In this document: positions 1 through 8,959 of the stretch, one piece after another
Numbering within the stretch: the stretch's first letter is position 1
How the letters are laid out: every line of letters begins with the position of its first letter
Source: Bacteroidota bacterium
GTDB lineage: Bacteria > Bacteroidota > JABWAT01
NCBI GenBank assembly: GCA_023151185.1
Contig: JAKLJL010000003.1
Location: forward strand, 296,930-360,929
Length of the DNA: 64,000 nt
Direction of reading: 5' to 3'
Notes under the pieces: model-generated
Told to the model about the DNA's origin: nothing
The model's database searches: none
What the model saw: the letters and a program-made list of their open reading frames with translations, nothing else
Made by a program: the position numbers and the translations under genes

Positions 1-33
1 GGCTTCGGGTTACTTCCTTGAAAGCCTTTTTTT
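1..33 (+). terminator. Possible terminator of a gene left of the window
   Basis: The first bases form a 5-bp stem (GGCTT with AAGCC) followed by a run of seven T. The left side may be cut by the window edge, so the full hairpin cannot be judged. It would end a plus-strand gene lying outside the window. Bases 34-113 are an AT-rich leader before the first gene. Confidence 0.3.
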
Positions 34-113
34 AAAATGGTATTTTTAAGTTTGGTTTTAAAAATATTATTACTGACATCCAGACTCATTTCATCCTCAA
101 AAAACAGGTAGAT

Positions 114-3100
114 ATGCCGTTTCGTTTCCTATGGGTCCTTGTCGTCCTTCTGTCCCCCCTGTTTGCCGCCGCCCAGTCTGATAACGGACAAAAGAATTTC
201 GACACGGGAAAAAAATACTATGAAGCCGGCCAATTCTCTCTGGCTATACAACAATTCAAGGAAGCATTAAGTGCCGGTCCGGCGGCAGATTTTGTGGCCG
301 ATGCCCGGTTTATGCTGGCTGATGCCTACCTGAAACAGAAACAGCCTGATCTTGCAAAGACAGAATTTGAACGGGTCATCCAGGAATTTCCGCAATATCC
401 GAAAGGAGACCTTGCCTGGGACTTTCTCGCCGAGGCGGTTCTGGCGCAGGGCCGGATCCAGAATGCCGCAGAAGTTCTGGTCCAGATTCAGGCAAAATAT
501 CCGCTTAGTCCACTGGCTCCGCCTTCACTTCTGAAATCAGCCGGTCTGTTCATCCGTGCCCGGAAGCCGGATGAAGCCCGGGTTCAACTGCTGAAACTGA
601 TCAATGAATATCCGAATGCCCCCGAAAATGTAACCGGACAATTGATTCTGGGGGATCTTTTGCTTGCTGCGGGACAGGAAGAAGCTGCCCGGCTCCGGTT
701 TGCCTCGGTTCTGGTTCATCCGGCCGGGACTGAAGATCAGAAAAACCAGGCTACCCTGCGCATTGCCGGGATTTTTCTTCTCCAGAAAGATCCGCAACGG
801 GCTGCCGATCTGATCAAACACCTGAAACTGTCTGCGGATAACCGGCTGCTTCCCCTGTTTGAAGTGATATCCGGGCAGATTCAGGTTCTGTCTTCAGAGT
901 GGGATAAGGGAATTCCGCTTCTGGAATCAGCCCTTTCGGGCGGGAAGCTGCAACCGGATGAATTCACCGAAGCGGCTGTTTTCCTTGCCAGAACCTACAC
1001 CCGGATCAATCTGTTCGACAAAAGCCGGAAATGGTATGAAGTACTGGCCACCCGTGATCTGCAGCCGGGATTCCGGGTCAGGGTACTGTCGGAAGGTGCC
1101 CGTGTTTTCAGTCTGATGGGAAATGACACCAAAGCCTGGGACTGGTGCCAGCTTCTGCTGAAAGAAAACCCCGGCAGTCTGACGCCGGGCGCACTGGTAA
1201 CCGCTGCCGGCATTGCCGTTCGGGGAAGCCGGTTTTCTGAGGCCTTCCGGATTTACGACGAGTTTATAAACCGGTTTCCTGACCATCCTGAAGCTGACCG
1301 GGTTCTTCTGGATGCTGCTGAAAATGCGTGGAAAAATCTGGGGTTGAAATCAACCGCAGCCGGGTATCTGAAAACAGTTACTGCCCGGCAGCCTGCCGGT
1401 TTCCTCTCGGATGATGCGGTCTACCAGCTTGGTCTTCTCGACCTGGAAATGGGATATACCGGAGATGTGAATCAACTCTGGGATCAGTTCGATTCGGTTT
1501 ATCCCGGGTCAGAGTACGGTCAGAAAATCCGCCAGGTTTTCGACACCCTGACGGTTTCACTGATGACCAGCACGGCCCTGGCGAATGAACTGGTGGCGAT
1601 GATCAGTGACGTCAACCTGACCCAGTCGCCGGGTCTTTTGGCTTATTCTCTGGGAAAACTGGTATATAAAACGGGAATACGCCGTGAAGTTGCCCTGATG
1701 CAGCTAAAAAATGCTGCCGTTTCGCAGGATCTCAGTCCTGAACAACGGGAAGAGTGTTATTACATGCTGGCGTCTCTGGCATTTCAGGTTCAGGATTTTG
1801 CAACGAGCATCCGGTATATTACTGCCAGTCAAAAGGAATTTCCTTCCGGTAAAAAGGCAGGAGAACTCACGGAACTGAATATCCGGTTTCTTCTGCTTCA
1901 GGCTAAACCCGCCGATTTTAAAACGGTTGAAAGCCTGGCAGAGTCACTGAAGGATCCGGCTGTTGCAGTGAAGCTGAAAACGGAACTGGAACTGAAACGG
2001 TACAGTTCGGGAGACCGGGAAACGGCCGTTGCCCATTTAAAATCACTCGATAAAACCACCGGGCAATCCGCTGCCGGACTTCCGGTGAAAATTGCCCTTG
2101 CCGATCTGTATTCCCGCCAGGGAGATACCCTGAATGCTGTACAGCTCTGGAAGGAACTTGCGGCCGGTACGAGCCGGAAAGAAGCCGAACTCGCCCTGCG
2201 GAATCTGATTTCCTGGTCATCCCGCCGTGGGAATCCGACCGAATGGTTTCAGTACCTGAATGACTACCTTTCCCGGTTTACCTATTCAGAATATGCGATG
2301 GAAGCCAGAAAAAGCTGGCTGAAGGTGGCGCTGGCCCTGGGGATGTCGACTCAGGCCGGTCAGTGGAGTTCGGCATTTACCCGTTACGACCGGTTATTTG
2401 ATGATGACAGTCAGTTATATGAACTGGCCTTTTACATCCGGGGGAAATCGATCCAGGTTACCGATCCGGCTTCTGCCATGCAGGCTTTCAGGGATTATAT
2501 CACCCGGTTTCCTGACGGCGACTATCTCGCCGAAGCCTACAGCAGTCTGGCCCTTCTGGCCAAGGATGCCGGTGATCTTGAAATGGCTGCTTCCTATTAC
2601 AAACAGGCCAATGTCTTTTCTTTCGGGGAAACCGGAAGTTCACTTGAAATTGCCAACCTGTATTTTTCGAACGGAGATTACAAAAAGGCAATCACGGAAT
2701 ACAGCACTCTGAAGGAAACTGCCGGAACCCGGGACATTCTTCAGATCGAATCCCGGATTATTGCCTGTTATTACCGGCTTGCCAACGGCGTTCTGGCCGA
2801 GAGAATGGTGAAGAATTTTGAGAAAAGGAATCCGCCGGTTGATCTGATGGCCGAAATTCTGGTTGAAAAGGCAGATTTTCTGATTGGGCAGGCCAGGTTT
2901 AAAGAGGCCATCGGCGGTCTGGATTTTCTTCTGGATGAGTATAAAGCTTCGGTCTGGGTCCCGAAGGCCCTGTTTAAAAAAGCAAAAGCCCTTGAACTTG
3001 ATTCCAAGTCGGAAGAAGCGGTCCCGATATACCAGTCGATCATGAAAAACTATCCGGGAACTGAAATTATTTCGGATATCTACCTGAGTCTGGGTAATTA

Positions 3101-3680
3101 TTATTTCCGGAAAGAAGCTTATGACCAGGCGATTACCAACTACAAGGTGATCTGCGAGCAGTATAAAACACCGGCTGACCGATACCAGTCTGCCTTGAAT
3201 AATCTGATCATTGCCTACGAAAAATATGGGTTTTACGACCGGGCACTTGAAGAGCTCAGGGTTTATATTGACCGGTTCCCCAACGATCCTGAAATCTTGG
3301 ATAAGAAAATAAAGGTTGGTATCTTGCTTCAGAAGACAAAAAACTTTCAGCAGTCGGTTACCTATCTTTCGCAGTTATTGCAGGGTACTTCGGGCGGACT
3401 TCAGGCCGAAATAACCTATAATCTGGGTGAAGCTTACTATGCAAAAGGCGATTTTCTGAAAGCAATTGACGTGTTTATGTCAGTCGAAACCATTAAAAAG
3501 GCCAATGAAAAACTGGACTGGATCACCTCGTCGCTGTATATGACCGGGCAAAGTTATGAAAAACTGGGCGATGTGAAATCCGCCATTGGCATCTATGAAA
3601 AAATCAGCACCCGTCCCGGGGTCGATCCGGTATTTAAACGGGCCGCACAGAAAGAAATCAACCGCTTAAAAGGCAGGTAA
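114..3680 (+). CDS. Giant exported tetratricopeptide-repeat protein
   Basis: The 1188-residue product starts with a signal peptide (hydrophobic VLVVLLSPLFAAA, then AQS), so it should leave the cytoplasm. The rest is built of repeated helix-pair units of TPR type. Examples are 'YEAGQFSLAIQQFKEAL' near residue 36, 'FRDYITRFPDGDYLAEAY' in the middle and 'YYAKGDFLKAIDVFM' near the end. Many units carry the BamD/YbgF-like pattern with '.FP....A..A'. No enzyme motif was seen. Proteins of this build usually act as scaffolds for envelope complexes; the partner here is unknown. It leads a close run of four plus-strand genes, with 6 nt to the next. The start is the first ATG in frame and leads directly into the signal peptide. 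Confidence 0.85.
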   Translation: MPFRFLWVLVVLLSPLFAAAQSDNGQKNFDTGKKYYEAGQFSLAIQQFKEALSAGPAADFVADARFMLADAYLKQKQPDLAKTEFERVIQEFPQYPKGDLAWDFLAEAVLAQGRIQNAAEVLVQIQAKYPLSPLAPPSLLKSAGLFIRARKPDEARVQLLKLINEYPNAPENVTGQLILGDLLLAAGQEEAARLRFASVLVHPAGTEDQKNQATLRIAGIFLLQKDPQRAADLIKHLKLSADNRLLPLFEVISGQIQVLSSEWDKGIPLLESALSGGKLQPDEFTEAAVFLARTYTRINLFDKSRKWYEVLATRDLQPGFRVRVLSEGARVFSLMGNDTKAWDWCQLLLKENPGSLTPGALVTAAGIAVRGSRFSEAFRIYDEFINRFPDHPEADRVLLDAAENAWKNLGLKSTAAGYLKTVTARQPAGFLSDDAVYQLGLLDLEMGYTGDVNQLWDQFDSVYPGSEYGQKIRQVFDTLTVSLMTSTALANELVAMISDVNLTQSPGLLAYSLGKLVYKTGIRREVALMQLKNAAVSQDLSPEQREECYYMLASLAFQVQDFATSIRYITASQKEFPSGKKAGELTELNIRFLLLQAKPADFKTVESLAESLKDPAVAVKLKTELELKRYSSGDRETAVAHLKSLDKTTGQSAAGLPVKIALADLYSRQGDTLNAVQLWKELAAGTSRKEAELALRNLISWSSRRGNPTEWFQYLNDYLSRFTYSEYAMEARKSWLKVALALGMSTQAGQWSSAFTRYDRLFDDDSQLYELAFYIRGKSIQVTDPASAMQAFRDYITRFPDGDYLAEAYSSLALLAKDAGDLEMAASYYKQANVFSFGETGSSLEIANLYFSNGDYKKAITEYSTLKETAGTRDILQIESRIIACYYRLANGVLAERMVKNFEKRNPPVDLMAEILVEKADFLIGQARFKEAIGGLDFLLDEYKASVWVPKALFKKAKALELDSKSEEAVPIYQSIMKNYPGTEIISDIYLSLGNYYFRKEAYDQAITNYKVICEQYKTPADRYQSALNNLIIAYEKYGFYDRALEELRVYIDRFPNDPEILDKKIKVGILLQKTKNFQQSVTYLSQLLQGTSGGLQAEITYNLGEAYYAKGDFLKAIDVFMSVETIKKANEKLDWITSSLYMTGQSYEKLGDVKSAIGIYEKISTRPGVDPVFKRAAQKEINRLKGR

Positions 3681-3686
3681 CGTCTC

Positions 3687-5228
3687 ATGAACCCCATTCG
3701 TCCCGATGATTTTCTCCCGGCCGGAATCCTGCATCCGGTCGTTTCCGCCATGTTTGGTGACCTGCTGTCATCCCGGGAATTCTGGGTCTGGGCAGATTTG
3801 AAGGAAACCGGTCTTTCGGATGAGTTCATCCGGCGGATGTCGCTTCAGGTTTCTGACCAGTTCCCCGAGAAAGAATTTGCAGGTCTGTTCCGGAAAGCCG
3901 GCGGGATCCGGCCCGAATCGGTCAGTGAACTCAACCGGGGACTCCGGGATCTTTACTTCAGGCATTTTACCCTGTCTCCTCAGCAGCTTTCCTCGCTGAT
4001 TACCCGTCAGGTTCAGATTGATCTCCTGTTCAAGCTGGTTCCTCACCTTGCCGCGGTGCACCTTATCTTTGGGGATGCCGAAGGGATCGACGCTTCGCGG
4101 TTTGGTGAACGTCTTTCCTTTTTACCGGAGGACTATCAGTTACGGGATATTCTGGTTTCCTATTCCGAAACCCGTCCGCAGACCGAGTATGACCGGGCCA
4201 AAATTGAAAAAAATTGCCGGATTATCCTCAGGAACCTCAGAAGTGAAGAACCGGCCGAGTATTTTGCTGATGAACTGAGGCGGATTGCCGATGAAATCGG
4301 GACCCGGACGTTGCGTGCCGAGGCAGTTTCAGCCTACAGCCAGATCATACCGGATCCGTTTGTTGAAAAGCGGATTGAAAAATATCTTGCCGTTACCGGA
4401 CTTGATGAACTGGATATTGACCAGGCTGCCAGCCTGCTGCTGGGTGAAATTGAAACGGCAGCGAAAACCACCACCCTGACCCTGGATTTTTCTGAACCGG
4501 AACCTGAACCGGAAACTGGGACTGACGACCCGTTCGGGGAACTGACTCCCCGGATACCGGTGGCCGAAACTCCTGGAAAACCTGAAACAACCCGCCCGGC
4601 CGGTTACCCGGAAACATTGCCGCTGTTTCCTGATCCGTCAGCCGAAACTGCCCAGCTTTCGGATGTAATCAGGGAACTTGAAAATACGCCGGATCCGGAA
4701 CCTGTCCCCGAACCGGAGCCAGAACCGGACGTACCGGAGTTTTCTATTTTTGACCGGATTATCCAGGAAACCAAAAATGAACTGGCCGAAACCTATCCCG
4801 ATCCGTTGCCTCAGCCGGTAGAAGTACCTCAGGAACCGGTTTCCCTGTTTGACCGGATCATGCCACAGGACCCTCCTTTGCCAGAACCGGTTCAGGTGTC
4901 TGAATTTACAGGGCAGGACCGGATTAATCTGGATGACATTCCTGATCCGCCCGAAACCGATCCGTTCGGGTTACCGGACACTGCACCGGGTAAATCGTTC
5001 CCACGGCTGGAGCAGATGATGAGTGAAGGGCAGGCCCGCAGTTTTATCCGGCATATTTTCCGGAAAAATGAAGACCGGTTTTATGCAGCACTGGCTGACC
5101 TGAATAACCTGCCTTCCTGGGACGAGTCCAAACTGTACATTGAGCAGATTTACAGGGAATATAAAACCGACCTGTACAGCAATGAAGCCATTGAATTTAC
5201 TGACCTGGTTTACAGCCGGTTTCACTGA
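3687..5228 (+). CDS. Hypothetical protein with an acidic Pro/Glu-rich linker
   Basis: I do not recognise this 513-residue protein. No signal peptide or membrane segment is visible, so it is probably cytoplasmic. Residues 1-250 look globular and mostly helical. From about 260 to 430 it is a low-complexity acidic, Pro-rich stretch with PEPEPE runs, in which a short motif (S-I/L-FDRI) occurs twice. The last 70 residues are again globular, with aromatic and charged residues and the ending '[11 protein letters not shown]'. The linker layout suggests a protein with two folded ends and binding motifs between them. It lies 6 nt after the TPR gene and 2 nt before the carboxylase gene, so it is co-transcribed with both. 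Confidence 0.75.
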   Translation: MNPIRPDDFLPAGILHPVVSAMFGDLLSSREFWVWADLKETGLSDEFIRRMSLQVSDQFPEKEFAGLFRKAGGIRPESVSELNRGLRDLYFRHFTLSPQQLSSLITRQVQIDLLFKLVPHLAAVHLIFGDAEGIDASRFGERLSFLPEDYQLRDILVSYSETRPQTEYDRAKIEKNCRIILRNLRSEEPAEYFADELRRIADEIGTRTLRAEAVSAYSQIIPDPFVEKRIEKYLAVTGLDELDIDQAASLLLGEIETAAKTTTLTLDFSEPEPEPETGTDDPFGELTPRIPVAETPGKPETTRPAGYPETLPLFPDPSAETAQLSDVIRELENTPDPEPVPEPEPEPDVPEFSIFDRIIQETKNELAETYPDPLPQPVEVPQEPVSLFDRIMPQDPPLPEPVQVSEFTGQDRINLDDIPDPPETDPFGLPDTAPGKSFPRLEQMMSEGQARSFIRHIFRKNEDRFYAALADLNNLPSWDESKLYIEQIYREYKTDLYSNEAIEFTDLVYSRFH

Positions 5229-5230
5229 CC

Positions 5231-6775
5231 ATGAATCAACATCTTAAAAAACTATTGGATCTCAGGCTTAAAGCCAGAGAAGGCGGCGGTGAAGCCCGGA
5301 TTGATGATCAGCATAAAAAGGGCAAACTGACCGCACGGGAACGGATCGATCAGTTGCTGGATGAGGGCTCTTTCCGGGAAACCGGGATGTTTGTCACCCA
5401 CCAGTCGTCCAATTTCGGGCTGGACAGGCAAAAAATTCCCGGTGACGGTGTGGTTACCGGTTACGGAACCATCAACGGCCGGCCGGTCGCCGTTTTCAGT
5501 CAGGATTTTACGGTATTCGGCGGATCTCTCTCTGAAGCCCATGCCGGGAAAATCTGCCGGATTATGGATTTTGCCCTGAAAAATGGGTTGCCGGTCATCG
5601 GACTCAATGATTCGGGCGGTGCCCGGATTCAGGAGGGCGTTGCCTCGCTTGGCGGTTATGCGGATATTTTTCTGAGAAACACCCAGGCCTCGGGGGTAAT
5701 CCCCCAGATTTCGGCCATAATGGGACCCTGTGCAGGCGGTGCTGTTTACTCGCCGGCGATCACCGATTTTATTTTTATGGTTGAGCACACGAGTTTCATG
5801 TTCGTGACCGGGCCGAATGTGGTGAAAACAGTAACTCATGAAACCGTTTCTGCTGAAGAACTGGGCGGGGCCGAGGCACATGCCGTCAAATCGGGTGTTG
5901 CTCATTTCACAGCCGCCAATGAACTGGACTGCCTGACCAGAGTCAAGAAACTGCTGGGCTATCTGCCATCCAACTGCGAAGAAGATCCCCCTTTTCTGCC
6001 CACCGAAGACCCGTCTGACCGGGAAGACCGGTGGCTGAATGACTTCATCCCCGACAACCCGAATAAGCCCTACGATATGCATGAAGTCATCCGGTGTCTG
6101 GCAGATGAAGGTGATTTTTTTGAAGTTCAGGAGAAGTTTGCTCAAAATATCATCTGTGGTTTTACCCGGCTCGGCGGGCAGAGTATCGGGGTGGTAGCCA
6201 ATCAGCCCCAGTCTCAGGCCGGGGTTCTGGATATTGATGCCTCGACCAAGGCCGCCCGGTTTGTGCGGTTCTGCGACTGTTTCAATATTTCAATTCTGGT
6301 TCTTGAAGATGTTCCGGGTTTTCTGCCGGGAACCGAGCAGGAATGGCGGGGAATCATCCGCCACGGTGCCAAACTGCTGTATGCCTTCTGCGAAGCTACA
6401 GTCCCCAAGATTACCGTTATAACCCGGAAGGCTTATGGCGGCGCCTATGATGTGATGAATTCAAAACACATCCGGGGGGATATGAACATTGCCTGGCCTT
6501 CGGCTGAGATTGCGGTCATGGGTCCGAAAGGAGCTGTTGAAATCATTTTCAGGAAAGAAATTGAGGCTTCCTCTGACCCGGAAGAAGCTGTAAAAATGAA
6601 AACTGACGAATACCGTGAGAAATTCGCAAATCCGTTTGCTGCGGCAGAACGCGGATTTATTGATGACGTTATTGAACCGTCCCAAACCCGCCGGATTCTG
6701 ATCCAGGCTTTCGGTCTGCTGAAGAATAAAGTGGATACCAACCCCAGAAAAAAACACGGCAATATTCCCTTATAA
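5231..6775 (+). CDS. pccB: Acyl-CoA carboxylase beta subunit (propionyl-CoA carboxylase type)
   Basis: This 514-residue protein has the full length of the carboxyltransferase beta subunits PccB and MmdA. The N-terminal half has '[10 protein letters not shown]', '[11 protein letters not shown]' and '[10 protein letters not shown]'. The oxyanion-hole glycines '[11 protein letters not shown]' are present, and the second half has '[11 protein letters not shown]' and '[13 protein letters not shown]'. The family moves carboxylate from biotin to propionyl-CoA, giving methylmalonyl-CoA, or runs the reverse in Na+-pumping decarboxylases. No biotin carboxylase, biotin carrier or membrane decarboxylase gene lies in the window, so direction and exact substrate cannot be fixed. 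The neighbours are envelope proteins, so the grouping looks incidental. The start lies 2 nt after the previous stop. Confidence 0.9.
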   Translation: MNQHLKKLLDLRLKAREGGGEARIDDQHKKGKLTARERIDQLLDEGSFRETGMFVTHQSSNFGLDRQKIPGDGVVTGYGTINGRPVAVFSQDFTVFGGSLSEAHAGKICRIMDFALKNGLPVIGLNDSGGARIQEGVASLGGYADIFLRNTQASGVIPQISAIMGPCAGGAVYSPAITDFIFMVEHTSFMFVTGPNVVKTVTHETVSAEELGGAEAHAVKSGVAHFTAANELDCLTRVKKLLGYLPSNCEEDPPFLPTEDPSDREDRWLNDFIPDNPNKPYDMHEVIRCLADEGDFFEVQEKFAQNIICGFTRLGGQSIGVVANQPQSQAGVLDIDASTKAARFVRFCDCFNISILVLEDVPGFLPGTEQEWRGIIRHGAKLLYAFCEATVPKITVITRKAYGGAYDVMNSKHIRGDMNIAWPSAEIAVMGPKGAVEIIFRKEIEASSDPEEAVKMKTDEYREKFANPFAAAERGFIDDVIEPSQTRRILIQAFGLLKNKVDTNPRKKHGNIPL

Positions 6776-6786
6776 CTGGAAACTGA

Positions 6787-8445
6787 ATGAGATTTTTTTA
6801 CCTGTCCCTGACTGTACCGGCATTTTTTATCCTGTCCTGCCAAACCCTTTCCCCCGAACCGGCCCCCTCCGGTCAGGTAACGGTGACTGGCACTCCAGAC
6901 CTCCTTCCCGACTCTGCCTCCGTTTTTACTGAAACCGGTCCGTCCGGTAAGGCTCTGTTCAGGGCTGATTCGCTTGAAGCCCGGCTTAGCTTTTATCTGG
7001 AGTCTCAGGATACACTTTCAGCGGTTCAGACCCTGACGTCTGCTCTGGATATTCTTTCTGCGGAACTGGATTCCGGAACGGTGGATTATTCCCTGATCAA
7101 ATCCCGGATTTCCCGTTATGACAGTCTGCTGGTCTCACTGGATCCGTCATTTTCTGCTGCTCCTGATACACTGGCACTTCCTGATGATTCCGATATTGAA
7201 AACCTGACGGTCAACCGTGCTGAACTTGAACGGATGCTGACCGGGCTTGATACAACGGGCACCACCATCCGGCTGGACATTAACCCGATTGTGGAAAAAC
7301 ATATTGCCTACTTCCAGACCAGAGGACGGGACCGGTTTTTAACTTACCTGGAGCGGGCCGGGACTTACTTCCCGGTCATGCTGCCCATTCTGCAGGAAGA
7401 AGGGGCCCCGCCTGAGCTGATTTATCTGACCATGGTTGAGTCGGGCGTTAACCCGCTTGCCAAAAGCCGGGCCAAAGCGGTGGGTATCTGGCAGTTCATC
7501 CGGGGAACCGGGAAACTGTATGACCTCCGGGGAAATTTCTGGTACGATGAACGGCGGAATATCGAAAAATCAACCCGGGCATCTGCCCGTCATTTCAGGG
7601 ATCTGATGGACATGTTTGATGACTGGCATCTTGCACTTGCCTCGTACAATTCCGGTGCCGGGCGGGTGAAAAAGGCAATCCGGCGGGCTAAGGGGAAACG
7701 GGATTTCTGGGAGATCAGACGGTTTCTTCCGAAAGAAACCCGGAATTATGTTCCTGCCTACATCGCCGCAACCTTAATCGCAACCAATCCGGCCAAGTTC
7801 GGATTTCCCCCGATGAAATTTAATCCGGACTATCAGTTTGATGAAGCTGAGGTGAAAGGGAACGTCCCGCTTGATATGCTGGCTGTCCTGGCGGATACCA
7901 GTACCGGGTTTCTGCAGTTTTTAAATCCGGAACTGACCCGGCTCAGAACGCCTCCGGGTAAATCCAGCTACACACTCCGGATTCCCAAAGGAATGAAAGC
8001 CTCCTTTACAGAGGCGTATGCCGCAGTACCCGATTCTGTTTTTCAATCTGTTCTGACCCATACTACCCAGCCGGGAGAAACCATTCAGGGTATCTGCAAG
8101 GAATATGGCGTCACGCCCGCCATGCTTTCTGCAGAAAATCCAAAATTGGGGAAGGGAAAGGTTTTACCTGCTGGTCTTACCCTGACCATCCCTGTGGCCG
8201 AACCGGAGGGTGGTCATATGCTGTACAGCGATGTGGCCCATTACGGTCAGAAAGCTGCCGGCCGGGGCCGCGGCGTTGAAATTCCCGGCAAGGGAACACC
8301 TGTCATCTACAAAGTCAGGAAGGGGGATACTCTGGGCGCAATTGCCCAGCGGTACGGTGTAAAAACCAGCTCACTGAAAACCTGGAACGGAATATCCGGA
8401 TCCACCATCCGTGCCGGGCAGAAACTGAAAATCTACAAAAAGTAA
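6787..8445 (+). CDS. Lipoprotein lytic transglycosylase with two LysM domains (MltD-like)
   Basis: The 552-residue product begins with a lipoprotein signal (lipobox FILSC, Cys18), so it should be membrane-anchored in the periplasm. An SLT-type lytic transglycosylase domain spans about residues 165-330. The expected catalytic Glu is Glu218 in 'MVESGVNP', followed by 'AVGIWQF' and 'ALASYNSGAGRV'. Two LysM peptidoglycan-binding domains close the protein, at about 420-470 ('TQPGETIQGICKEYGV') and 508-552 ('VRKGDTLGAIAQRYGV'). This is the MltD layout: it cleaves the MurNAc-GlcNAc bond to form anhydromuropeptides. It is last in the four-gene run and is followed by a hairpin. Confidence 0.9.
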   Translation: MRFFYLSLTVPAFFILSCQTLSPEPAPSGQVTVTGTPDLLPDSASVFTETGPSGKALFRADSLEARLSFYLESQDTLSAVQTLTSALDILSAELDSGTVDYSLIKSRISRYDSLLVSLDPSFSAAPDTLALPDDSDIENLTVNRAELERMLTGLDTTGTTIRLDINPIVEKHIAYFQTRGRDRFLTYLERAGTYFPVMLPILQEEGAPPELIYLTMVESGVNPLAKSRAKAVGIWQFIRGTGKLYDLRGNFWYDERRNIEKSTRASARHFRDLMDMFDDWHLALASYNSGAGRVKKAIRRAKGKRDFWEIRRFLPKETRNYVPAYIAATLIATNPAKFGFPPMKFNPDYQFDEAEVKGNVPLDMLAVLADTSTGFLQFLNPELTRLRTPPGKSSYTLRIPKGMKASFTEAYAAVPDSVFQSVLTHTTQPGETIQGICKEYGVTPAMLSAENPKLGKGKVLPAGLTLTIPVAEPEGGHMLYSDVAHYGQKAAGRGRGVEIPGKGTPVIYKVRKGDTLGAIAQRYGVKTSSLKTWNGISGSTIRAGQKLKIYKK

Positions 8446-8456
8446 ACTGACTCACC

Positions 8457-8490
8457 AAGCCGGGATCCGGTTCCCGGCTTCTTCTTCCAT
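8457..8490 (+). terminator. Hairpin after the lytic transglycosylase gene
   Basis: AAGCCGGGA (8457-8465) pairs with TCCCGGCTT (8472-8480), a perfect 9-bp stem, followed by a T-rich tail (CTTCTTCC). It lies 12 nt after the stop and fits a Rho-independent terminator with a weak T tract. Confidence 0.65.
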
Positions 8491-8567
8491 TCTGATCATC
8501 TTTTCCTCATTCTGCTTCCAAACCTCTGTTTAAACTCTGATTTGAATTCTTTTGTCCCACCTGCAAA

Positions 8568-8580
8568 TGGAAGCGCTTTA
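8568..8580 (+). promoter_or_regulatory. LacI-family operator-like site 1
   Basis: TGGAAGCGCTTTA contains the perfect palindrome AAGCGCTT with the central CG typical of LacI/GalR/CcpA-family operators. It lies about 185 bp upstream of the amylase promoter -33 element. The same 11-mer TGGAAGCGCTT recurs at 8798, so chance is unlikely. No LacI-family regulator gene is in the window. Confidence 0.6.
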
Positions 8581-8753
8581 TGGAATTCTGACGGTCCTCA
8601 GGGAGTTCAAATTTGTAATCCAGATCACATATTTTCGTTTCAATTATCACGGAATATAAATTAAGTAATATTAAATAAAATCATAAAATATTGAATAATA
8701 AGGAGTTCCGAATAAAATATTATACCGCTTTATATGGCAAAACTTGACAACTC

Positions 8754-8784
8754 TTGACAATATCATCCTCCCTTCCTACCTTTT
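8754..8784 (+). promoter_or_regulatory. Promoter of the amylase gene (Bacteroidota type)
   Basis: TTG (8754-8756) is followed by 20 nt and TACCTTTT (8777-8784), close to the Bacteroidota consensus TTTG-N19-TAnnTTTG. A second TTGACA lies 10 bp earlier. Transcription would start near 8790, giving a leader of about 170 nt that contains operator sites 2 and 3. The rest of the 514-bp gap (8446-8959) is AT-rich, with no gene seen. Confidence 0.55.
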
Positions 8785-8797
8785 TCTCAAGACATAA

Positions 8798-8810
8798 TGG
8801 AAGCGCTTCT
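8798..8810 (+). promoter_or_regulatory. LacI-family operator-like site 2
   Basis: TGGAAGCGCTTCT repeats the first 11 bases of site 1, including the AAGCGCTT palindrome. It begins 13 bp after the -7 element, over or just past the predicted transcription start, the usual place for a repressor block. Confidence 0.65.
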
Positions 8811-8914
8811 GCTTTCCTGGCTTCCGGTTCCAGCCGGAGGCACTGACTGACATCGCAATCAACCTGACATCGTTTGACCTCTTTTTTATGCCGGGTAAGA
8901 TCAGTCAGAAAAAG

Positions 8915-8927
8915 TGGAACCGCTTTT
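8915..8927 (+). promoter_or_regulatory. LacI-family operator-like site 3
   Basis: TGGAACCGCTTTT is a degenerate copy (AACCGCTT) of the two upstream operators, in the leader 33 bp before the amylase start. It lies inside the upstream part of the ORF as given in the track, another reason to choose the downstream ATG as the real start. Confidence 0.45.
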
Positions 8928-8959
8928 CTTTTGAATTTCAGAAAAACACGGAGGATAGA

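Noticed and set aside
5252-6145. 297-residue minus-strand ORF
   Set aside because: It is the reverse-strand shadow of the carboxylase gene; it has no signal, domain or ribosome-binding site.
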